Source: CAYQTL01 sp964420405 (GTDB taxonomy: Bacteria; Acidobacteriota; Thermoanaerobaculia; Thermoanaerobaculales; Sulfomarinibacteraceae). From it: DNA of 16,026 bases. Within the stretch, counting starts at the first letter, position 1. Each line of letters opens with the position of its first letter. A program made the translations under genes and the position numbers. The notes beneath the pieces were generated by a model. It was not told the origin of the DNA. It made no database searches and saw only the letters and a program-made list of their open reading frames with translations. Below are positions 5,478 to 12,400 of this stretch, piece by piece. Where the stretch lies: contig CAYQTL010000089.1 in the NCBI GenBank assembly GCA_964420405.1, forward strand, positions 1 through 16,026, in the 5' to 3' direction.

Positions 5478-6806
5478 ATGACGACAACGCGCGCCATCAT
5501 GAGCTTCTCGACGGCGGCGCTGCTGCTCGCCGTCCTCGGCTGCGGCGGAACGACCGAAGAGCCCGGCACGGGGCAGACCGCCACCGGCCTGCCTGAAACG
5601 CCCCACGCGGTGATCGTGGTGGCAGTCGACGGCCTGCGCCGGGACCAGGTCTCCTGCACACCCGGTGGCCCGGCGGACCTGCCTCACCTCCACGCCCTCG
5701 CGGTGGAGTCCGCCTGCTTCGAGCAGGCCTTCACCCAGAGCCCCGACTTCTTCCCGGCGATGGCGAGCCTGCTGACCGGAACCTACCCCACCACACACTC
5801 GCTCGACGAGCCGGGGGACGTCCTTCCCGCCGAGGCGGAGACCGTCGCCGAGGCGGCGTCGGCCGCGGGGATCCCGACGGCGGCGTTCCTGCACGGTGCT
5901 CCCGACGGCGCGGCGGCCGGGCTCGACCAGGGCTTCGACACCTTCGAGCGCGGCGAGACACCCCTCGTGCCGGCGCTCGGCTGGATCCGGGACCACGCGG
6001 AGGCGCCGTTCATGGTGCTGGTCGGCGGCTGGTCCGCGGCGCGGATGGAGCCGCCCGAGGGCGGACCGCAGCCGCCCGAAGGGTACGCGGAGCGCCTCGC
6101 CGAGGTCCTCGCCTCGCGCGGCGGCGACGACCGGAAGCTCCTCGACGAGGCCGACCTCGAGTATGCCCGCAGCGCCTACCGCGCCCACCTCGCCCGGGTC
6201 GACGAGCGGCTCGGAGAGCTCCGGGCGACCCTCGCGGAGCTGGGCCTCGACGAGCGGGCGACGATCATCGTGACGGGCACCGCGGGCCTCGCGATGCAGG
6301 AGCACGGCGACCTCCTCCAGGAGTCCCTCCACCCGGCCGTCGTCCGCGTGCCGCTGATGATCCGCCTGCCCGGCGGCGCCCTCGCCGGTCCGGTGTCGAA
6401 GGTGGCGGAGGTCCTCGACCTCGCGCCGACGGTGGCCGATCTGCTGGCGGTCGAGCCGCCCGCGGCGATGCAGGCGAGCAGCCTGCTGCCGCTCACCGCC
6501 GGCGGCGGCACGCCGCCGTACGTCGCGTTCGGCGAGTCGCCCGGCCGCCGCTTCGCGGCCATGGGCGGCTACCAGATGGTGGCCGATGCTGACGGCAGCA
6601 ACCCCGAGCTGTTCCACCTGACGGCGGATCCGCTCGGTCTCGAGGACATTTCCGGCGACGAGCCGGGCAGGGTCGAGGTGCTCAGGGAGCACCTCGAGGC
6701 GTGGGACGCGATGGTCCACGCCGCGTCGCTCGACCCGGAGAAGCGGACCGAGGAGCTCGACGACGCAACCCTCGAGCAGCTCAAGAGCCTGGGGTACATC
6801 CAGTAG
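5478..6806 (+). CDS. sulfatase/alkaline-phosphatase-fold lipoprotein, probably catalytically inactive
   Basis: Exported lipoprotein (442 aa): the signal with VLGC places the lipid Cys at residue 22, with +2 Gly. The sulfatase-like fold is shown by VIVVAVDGLRRDQ (44-57) with metal-ligand-type D51, SLLTGTYPTTH (97-107), a VRVPLMIRLPG block (289-299) and the family-typical end LKSLGYIQ. Key catalytic positions are replaced. The nucleophile (Cys/Ser matured to formylglycine, or Thr in phosphodiesterase-like members) aligns with Phe91 in SPDFFPAMASLLTG. The usual SDHG metal motif reads GTAG (267-270), so Asp and His are T268 and A269. The usual Asp/His-rich 'DPHxPY' loop reads WSAARMEPPEG (185-195). 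EHG (275-277) remains. This points to a pseudoenzyme that binds rather than hydrolyses. The gene stands alone behind its own promoter and converges on the next gene. Confidence 0.82.
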   Translation: MTTTRAIMSFSTAALLLAVLGCGGTTEEPGTGQTATGLPETPHAVIVVAVDGLRRDQVSCTPGGPADLPHLHALAVESACFEQAFTQSPDFFPAMASLLTGTYPTTHSLDEPGDVLPAEAETVAEAASAAGIPTAAFLHGAPDGAAAGLDQGFDTFERGETPLVPALGWIRDHAEAPFMVLVGGWSAARMEPPEGGPQPPEGYAERLAEVLASRGGDDRKLLDEADLEYARSAYRAHLARVDERLGELRATLAELGLDERATIIVTGTAGLAMQEHGDLLQESLHPAVVRVPLMIRLPGGALAGPVSKVAEVLDLAPTVADLLAVEPPAAMQASSLLPLTAGGGTPPYVAFGESPGRRFAAMGGYQMVADADGSNPELFHLTADPLGLEDISGDEPGRVEVLREHLEAWDAMVHAASLDPEKRTEELDDATLEQLKSLGYIQ

Positions 6807-6839
6807 CGGGACCCCGGTCCGGCGGGGCGACGGCGCCTT

Positions 6840-6888
6840 CCGATCCCGTCCCGATCCCGATCGTGTGTGAAGGTGCGTCCGTCACACG
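6840..6888 (+). repeat. GATCCC-rich dispersed repeat, left copy
   Basis: CCGATCCCGTCCCGATCCCG is followed by ATCGTGTGTGAAGGTGCG. The order and sequence resemble 7591-7645 on the other side of the DUF4287/DUF5655 gene (ATCGGGTGTGCAGGTGCG there). CGTGTG (6862-6867) and CACACG (6883-6888) could pair weakly. The similarity is seen by eye only; its extent and significance are uncertain. Confidence 0.5.
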
Positions 6889-6910
6889 TCGCCACGTCCC
6901 CGGGCTCGGC

Positions 6911-6936
6911 CCGTCGTCCGTGCGACGGTCTTCTTC
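6911..6936 (+). terminator. candidate terminator between convergent genes
   Basis: CCGTCG (6911-6916) and CGACGG (6923-6928) form a six-base stem with a TCCGTG loop, followed on the plus strand by the pyrimidine run TCTTCTTC. It lies about 105 bases past the stop of the sulfatase-like gene and touches the stop codon of the opposing gene. A second small stem, GGACC/GGTCC (6809-6820), sits right after the TAG. Both are modest. Confidence 0.4.
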
Positions 6937-7498
6937 AGCTCGCCTCGTAGGCGGCGCGCAGCCAGGCCACGAGGGCGTCATCGACCTCGTCGGGAGCGCC
7001 GACCCGGACGCGGTGGCTGACCATCTGGTTGAAGCTGCCCGACGCCTCGAGCCGGCCCGATGGCTGCTGCCCCTTGAGGTTGATGCCCACATCCACCCGC
7101 GTCTTCGTCGACGGCTGGACGAGGGCGAACTGCTTGCTCCGCCGGAGGCTGACGTAGCCCTTCTTGGGAGCGACCTCGACGTCGTCGCCGAACGCCGTCA
7201 CCGCCTCGAGGATCCGGTCGTAGATCGGACGCAGACCGACCTTGGCGCCGCTGTACTGGGCTTCGACCAGGTCGTCCGCCGCCGGCGCACCGTCGCTCGC
7301 CCGGCGGGCCTCGTGGGCGATCAGGTTGGCGTAGCCGTGGGTCACGCCGTGCTCGGACTTGAGATGCTGCACGATCTGCCCGTGCTTCTCGAGACCCGTC
7401 GCCCGCACGGCGGCGATCCACTCGGCGAGCGTCTTCCCGGTCACGTCCGGCAGGTTGGCGATCATGCTCGCCGCCATCTCCTCGGGGGTGGTGCCCAT
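6935..7498 (-). CDS. DUF4287 and DUF5655 domain protein
   Basis: Cytoplasmic protein of 187 aa with two domains of unknown function that I recognise from their sequence. DUF4287 covers about residues 5-62 (NLPDVTGKTLAEWIAAV then GLEKHGQIVQHLKSEHGVTHGYANLIAH). DUF5655 covers about 75-187, with YDRILEAVTAFG and VEVAPKKGYVSLRRSKQFALVQPS, ending in VDDALVAWLRAAYE. The pairing of these two domains is common and no biochemical role is established that I can name. The start ATG (7496-7498) has an excellent Shine-Dalgarno, AAAGGAG, at 7504-7510 on the minus strand. It lies 344 bases beyond the diguanylate cyclase gene on the same strand, too far to assume one operon, and is flanked on both sides by GATCCC-type repeats. 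Confidence 0.9.
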   Translation of the reverse strand: MGTTPEEMAASMIANLPDVTGKTLAEWIAAVRATGLEKHGQIVQHLKSEHGVTHGYANLIAHEARRASDGAPAADDLVEAQYSGAKVGLRPIYDRILEAVTAFGDDVEVAPKKGYVSLRRSKQFALVQPSTKTRVDVGINLKGQQPSGRLEASGSFNQMVSHRVRVGAPDEVDDALVAWLRAAYEAS

Positions 7499-7590
7499 GG
7501 TCGCTCCTTTCGCTCGTGGTGCTGGAACACCGGCTCGAACCCCGCGGCCCGGTCGCCCATTCCGGCCCTCTGTGGCGCCCCCCAGGGTCC

Positions 7591-7645
7591 GTTCCCGATC
7601 CCGTTCCCGATCCCGTTCCCCATCGGGTGTGCAGGTGCGACGGTC
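7591..7645 (+). repeat. GATCCC-rich dispersed repeat, right copy
   Basis: GTTCCCGATCCC occurs twice in tandem followed by GTTCCC, then CATCGGGTGTGCAGGTGCG. The tail resembles 6860-6880 in the same orientation, so the DUF4287/DUF5655 gene lies between two similar elements about 750 bases apart. Confidence 0.55.
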
Positions 7646-7778
7646 CGACGACGGCTCGCGATCCGGGCCGGGCGGCCGTCGACGTCGGATGCCGGGCGGG
7701 CACGGTCCGACCGCAGCACCTGGCCGTGGGTGAGACTCTCCCTGGGATCGTGCTGACGGCAGGCGATCGGGGGACGTC

Positions 7779-7812
7779 GGGAACGGGATCGGGATCGGGA
7801 TCGGGATCGGAG
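7779..7812 (-). repeat. GGGATC hexamer array, inverted relative to 7591-7620
   Basis: GGGAAC is followed by four GGGATC units (last one GGGATCGGAGGG). Its reverse complement matches the array at 7591-7620, so the two could pair across a roughly 160-base spacer. It ends about 30 bases beyond the stop of the diguanylate cyclase gene and might contribute to its 3' end. Confidence 0.65.
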
Positions 7813-7842
7813 GGAGGGCGGACGGGTTCCGCAGTCCGGCGA

Positions 7843-9063
7843 TCAGGGGCCGTCGCCGACGCCCTGCTGGGCGCGGAGGACCCGGTCACGGCCGGCCCGC
7901 TTGGCCCGGTAGAGGGCCTCGTCGGCGAGCCGCAGGAGCTCGACCGAGCTCTCACCGTCCTCGGGGAAGCAGGCCACACCTCCGCTGACGGTGAGCCGCC
8001 CGAGGGGCTGCTTCTCCGCGCTGGGGAACCGGTGCGCCGCGACCCTCCTGGCGACGTTGGTCGCCGCCCGCATCGCCTGGGCGGGCTTGAGGTTGCGCAT
8101 GATGAGCAGGAACTCCTCGCCGCCGAAGCGGCCGAAGACGTCGCCCGTCCGGATGGTGCCGCTGACGATCTGTGCGAGGGTCCGCAGGGCGTTGTCGCCC
8201 GCCAGGTGGCCGTTGACGTCGTTGTAGTTCTTGAAGTGGTCGATGTCGAACAGGAACACGGCGACCGACCCGCCGCTCTCCCGCGCCTCGAGCAGCAGCT
8301 CGCCGAGCCGATCCCGGACCACGCGCTTGTTCAGCACGCCGGTGAGGCCGTCGAGGTCCGCCGACACCCGCGCGTGCCGGTAGGCCGACACCGTGTGCCA
8401 GGCCATGGCGCCGAGGCGGGCCACCATCTCGAGGATGTCGGCGTTGCGGGGGTGGTGGCGGACCGGGCCGGCGACGGCGATCACGCCGATGGTCTCGTTC
8501 TCGACCACCAGCGGCGCGGCCAGGTCGAACCGTGGCAGCGGGTCGTAGCCGCCGGGATCCTCGCGGTCGGCCTGCTCCCGGCTGAGGGTCCGCTTGGCCT
8601 CCGCCGCCAGCCCGAGGTGGCCGACCCCGAACGGGACCTCGGCGCCGGTCTCGAGGTCCCGCGGGGCGTTCGCGACCGCCGCCACGATCAGCCGGTTGCC
8701 GGACTCCGGCTCCCCGCTCTTGTCGGCCCGGCGGACCAGCATCGCGGCGTACTCGGCGCGGAACATCCGCTGCACGGTGTTCGCCAGCAGCTCGGGGATG
8801 CGGCGCAGCTCGACGTTGGCGATGAACTCCTGCACCAGGTCGGAAAACTCGACGAGGTAGGCGTTGACCAGCATCACCTCCTGGTCGAGCCGCCGCAGCT
8901 GGGCCGCCGACTGGGACGCGACCCTGAGCTGCTGCTGCAGCGCTTCGATGGTCCGGCGGCGCTCTGCGGCCCTGCGCGCCAGCAGCACGACCGCCACCGC
9001 GAGCAGCACCGCGACCACGACCAGGGCCACGACGAGGCCGTCCGGCCCGTCCGGGGGGACCAT
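7843..9063 (-). CDS. membrane-anchored GAF-GGDEF diguanylate cyclase
   Basis: Makes the second messenger c-di-GMP from two GTP. With the chosen start (406 aa) it has one membrane helix (about 9-29), a charged linker helix with coiled-coil character (30-62), a GAF-like sensor (about 72-228, including APLVVENETIGVIAVAGP) and a GGDEF domain (232-398). In the latter I see DLDGLTGVLNKR (237-248), the metal/substrate segment DIDHFKNYND (273-282) and the active-site loop GGEEF (314-318). RTGD (305-308) lies exactly five residues before it, a complete I-site for product inhibition. ALYRAKRAGRDRV closes the domain. The frame is open to an ATG at 9186, but residues added there are low-complexity and would span a terminator-like hairpin, so 9063 is preferred. 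Neither start has a good Shine-Dalgarno. The GAF ligand is unknown. Confidence 0.9.
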   Translation of the reverse strand: MVPPDGPDGLVVALVVVAVLLAVAVVLLARRAAERRRTIEALQQQLRVASQSAAQLRRLDQEVMLVNAYLVEFSDLVQEFIANVELRRIPELLANTVQRMFRAEYAAMLVRRADKSGEPESGNRLIVAAVANAPRDLETGAEVPFGVGHLGLAAEAKRTLSREQADREDPGGYDPLPRFDLAAPLVVENETIGVIAVAGPVRHHPRNADILEMVARLGAMAWHTVSAYRHARVSADLDGLTGVLNKRVVRDRLGELLLEARESGGSVAVFLFDIDHFKNYNDVNGHLAGDNALRTLAQIVSGTIRTGDVFGRFGGEEFLLIMRNLKPAQAMRAATNVARRVAAHRFPSAEKQPLGRLTVSGGVACFPEDGESSVELLRLADEALYRAKRAGRDRVLRAQQGVGDGP

Positions 9064-9099
9064 CAGGACCGGTGCCGTCCCGAACGGCGCCGAGGTGCG

Positions 9100-9150
9100 A
9101 AAAAGCCCGCCGGCCCGCCTCCGCAAGGAGTGCGGAGGCGAGTCGGCGGC
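9100..9150 (-). terminator. two-tier hairpin with U-tract just before the GGDEF gene
   Basis: On the minus strand the inner stem GCCTCCGCA/TGCGGAGGC (9139-9131 with 9125-9117, loop CTCCT) is enclosed by CCGCCG/CGGCGG (9149-9144 with 9112-9107) and followed by TTTTT (9104-9100). This is a good intrinsic-terminator shape. It ends only 36 bases before the GGDEF start, leaving little room for a separate promoter, so it may be an attenuator in that gene's leader rather than the end of an upstream unit. Between 9151 and 9296 I see no gene or other clear signal. Confidence 0.6.
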
Positions 9151-9296
9151 AGTGGGGGGGGTTGGGGGAACCGGAAACGTGACCATCGACAGGACAGGTG
9201 AGCAAGAAACGTACCGGTGGGGCCCCGAGGCCGGAACACCGCGAAACCGCGCCTCTCCCTGGCCTCTGGACGATCACTCCACCACGGCACCGTCGC

Positions 9297-9330
9297 AAAA
9301 CGGAGCTGCTCCTGTTCCAGAACGGAGCAG
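9297..9330 (-). terminator. candidate intrinsic terminator of the giant gene
   Basis: On the minus strand CTGCTCC (9330-9324) pairs with GGAGCAG (9312-9306), extended by GTT/AAC around a CTGG loop with one bulged A, and followed by CTCCGTTTT (T-run 9300-9297). It lies about 105 bases past the stop of the giant beta-helix gene. The T-run is short and five bases from the stem, so the call is moderate. Confidence 0.5.
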
Positions 9331-9373
9331 GACCCGCGGGGCGAGCGGCCAGGTCGCACGGCGGCTCCAGCCG

Positions 9374-9406
9374 GCGGCGGGCGGGCGTCCAGCACCCGCC
9401 CGCCGC
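9374..9406 (-). terminator. very strong GC hairpin 27 bases after the giant gene's stop
   Basis: GCGGCGGGCGGG (9374-9385) and CCCGCCCGCCGC (9395-9406) are perfect reverse complements, a 12-bp all-GC stem with a nine-base loop. No T-run follows, so it would pause polymerase or protect the 3' end; the weaker U-tailed hairpin at 9297-9330 may do the actual terminating. Confidence 0.5.
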
Positions 9407-9432
9407 TCCCGGACACGGCGGATCGCACCGGG

Positions 9433-12400
9433 TCAGCGCGCCGTGCCCGCCCAGGCACCGGCATCCCCGGTCTCGAAGCCGTCGTCGAAGATGTGCTCCG
9501 GCGGCTTGGACACGAAGGTGTCCGCCGAGTCGCTGTCGTTGCCGGAGCTCACGTCGCCCACGGCCGAGACCGACGCGGTGTTGGTGATGAGCCCGCCGCA
9601 CGCCGGCTCGACCCTCGCCGTCAGCGTGACCGTCGCGACCGCTCCCGGCGCCAGGTCCCCGAGCTCGGCGGTCGCCGTCCCGGCGGACACGGAGCAGCTG
9701 CCGGTGTCCGTCGAGCAGCTCAGGTTGCTCAGACACGCCGGCACGGTGTCGGTCAGGACCACGTCGGCCGCGGTCACGGTACCGACGCTCTCGGCGGTCA
9801 GCGTGTAGACGATCGCGTTGCCGATGAACGCCTCCGCCGGGCCGACCTTGGACAGCGCCACGTCCACCTGGCCGCCGGGAATGGCGACCGGCACCGCCGT
9901 GAACTCCGAGGTGTTGCCGTCCGCGTCGCTGGCCGAGGCGACCAGGGTCGTGCCCGGCCCGACCCCGAGGGAGGCGGCGTCCCCGACCACCACGTCGACG
10001 AAACCGACCGTCCAGTCGGCCTCGGTGTAGCGCGTGTCCCCCAGGAACCGCTCGCCCTCGCCGCCCGGATCGGCCGCGAAGATCTCGACCAGCAGACCGT
10101 CGGTGCCGTAGCTTGAGTTGCCCGGCGCCGAGTCGACGCGGTACCGGACCATCAGCTCGCCGGTGCCGAGGATCTGTGCGAGCTCGATCTCCGGGTGGTT
10201 CTGCAGGTTGTTGGGGCCGGTGTCGCCGTCGCCCGGATCGTTGGGCGTGATGCCGTCCCCGCCCAGGTCGATGCCGAGGCCGGCGTTGGCGAAGATCGAG
10301 TTCGGGTCGATCAGGTTGCAGTGGCCGGCGCTGGCCGCCAGCGACACGCCGTCGCCGCCGTTGTGGGCGATGACGTTGCCCGAGCCCGCTCCCGGGCCGC
10401 CGATGACGTTGAGCTTGGCTCCCGCCTCGATCAGGACCCCGTGGGAGCCGTTGCCGAGGACCGCCGCCCCGAGGGGGTCGGTACCGATGGCGTTGGCGGC
10501 CACGAGCGTGTTGACCGTGCCGACGCCGGTCAGGACCAGCCCCTGCAGCCCGTTGCCGGCGATCGTGTTCGCCCGGATCTCGCTGTCGCCGGAGCTCTCG
10601 AGGCGGATGCCCTCCCGCTGGTTCGGAAGGGGTGTCAGGGCGCCTCCCTCCCGCAGGTTTTCGATGACACCGATCAGGTTCCGCTGGAGCTGTGCCAGGT
10701 TGGAGTTGATCAGCCGGAGGCCCTCCTGGAGGTTGCCGGCGACGGTGTTGCCGGCCTCGTCGGTCGTGCCGCCGATCTTCACGCCCGAGACGTTCTCCAC
10801 GAGGATCCCCGAGGCCGCGTTGCCGAGCCCCGGGCTGCCGACGCCGTCGGTGCCCACCACGTTGCCGAGGATCTCCGCGAGCTGCGTGGCGAGCCCACTG
10901 AAGTGGATCCCCGGTCCGGAGTTCCCGCTGAAGATGTTGCCGTTGGAGGTGCCCGGCCCGCCCACCAGGGCGTCGCGCACGTCCAGCAGGCAGGCCCCGC
11001 CGAGGATGTTGGGCAGTGCAGACACCGCCGAGCCGAAGATGTTGAACCGCTCGCCGCCGGTGGGCAGCGTGCCCGGCGCCGCCTCGGGCAGGTTCTGCAG
11101 GATCGCGCCCATCAGGTTCTGCTGGATCCTGATGATCTCGCTGATCTGACCGGTGAGCGGCCCGGTCGACTCGACGAAGGTGCCGTAGCCGCCGTTGCCC
11201 GCCATGATGTTGCCGCCGGCCGACGGCTGCCCGATCGACACGTCCGACGAGTCCTCGACGTGGACGCCGTGGGAGCCGTTGCCGAGCCCGGGCGTTCCGT
11301 CCGGGTCGACGCCGATCAGGTTGCCGACGATCCGGGCGATGGTGGCGTTCCTCAGCATCAGCCCCACACCGGTGTTGCCCGCGATGATGTTGCCGGCGCC
11401 GGACGCGCTGCCGCCGATCTCGGCGTCCTGGCCGCCCTCGAGCAGCAGCCCAATGTTGTTGGCGATCTTCTGGTAGGGGTCGGCGCCCATCCGGAACAGG
11501 CCCAGCAGGTTGGCGAACGCCTTGAAGTTCGCCGCCGTCGGGCCCGTCACGTGGATTCCCGCCACCGGGCTGCCGACCAGCGTGTTGCCCTCACCAGCCC
11601 CGGCACCGCCCACGGTGACGTTCGGCGCCCCCTCGACGAACAGGTTGGGCCCCCCGTTCGCCAATACCTGGGAGAACACCCCGTCGGTGCCCATCAGGTT
11701 GCCCAGCACCCGGATCAGGTCGCTCTGCTCGCCGAGCACGTGGACGCCGGGCCCGGCATTGCCCGACAGGATGTTGGCGAGGTCCTGTCCGGCCCCGCCG
11801 ACCTGCGCGTCGACGACGTCGCGAAGACAGACGCCCCCGAGCGCGTTCGGCAGCGCCGACAGCGACGAGCCGAAGATGTTGATGATCTCGCCCGTCGGCA
11901 GCTTCCCGGGCGCCGCCTCCGGCAGGTTCTGCAAGATCGAGCCGATGGCGTTCTGCTGCAGCTTCACGAGCTGGCTGATCTGGCCCGAAATCGCGTTGGT
12001 CGACTCGACGAACGTGCCGTAGCCGCCGTTGCCGGCGAGGATGTTGCCGCCGCCCGACGGCATTCCGATGGTCACGTTGGAGGAGTCCTGGACGTGGAGG
12101 CCGTGGGAGCCGTTGCCCATCCCCGGCGTGCCGTCCGGGTCGGTGCCGATCAGGTTGCCGGACAGGTTCGCCAGCCCCAGTCTCTTCAGCAGCACGCCGA
12201 CGTCGAGGTTGCCGGCGATGATGTTGCCGGCGCCCGCCGCGCTGCCGCCGATCTCGGCGTCCGGCAGGTCCTCGAGCAGGAGCCCGACCTGGTTCGGGAT
12301 CTTCTGGAACGGGTTCGAGCCGGTCCGGAACAGCCCCACCAGGTTGGCGAAGGCCTTGAAGCTGGAAGCGGTGGCGCCGGTGACGTGGATCCCGGCCACC

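Larger units (their letters stand above)
7499..7842. other. intergenic region with two inverted GATCCC/GGGATC arrays
   Basis: No gene seen. From the DUF4287 start outward it holds that gene's Shine-Dalgarno (7504-7510), an array of GTTCCCGATCCC units (7591-7620), about 160 bases without recognisable features, and a reverse-oriented GGGAAC/GGGATC array (7779-7812). It should contain the DUF4287 promoter on the minus strand, but I could not pick a convincing one. Open frames here translate the repeats (MGNGIGNGIGNG-like peptides) and are not genes. Confidence 0.6.

Noticed and set aside
9064..9186. N-terminal extension of the diguanylate cyclase to the ATG at 9186
   Set aside because: No Shine-Dalgarno, low-complexity Pro/Arg peptide, and the region contains a terminator-like hairpin. 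It is not fully excluded, since the start at 9063 also lacks a good ribosome site.
7516..9201. 561-codon plus-strand open frame opposite the diguanylate cyclase
   Set aside because: It is a shadow: the minus strand encodes clear GAF and GGDEF motifs, and the plus product is Arg/Gly/His-rich without any family signal.
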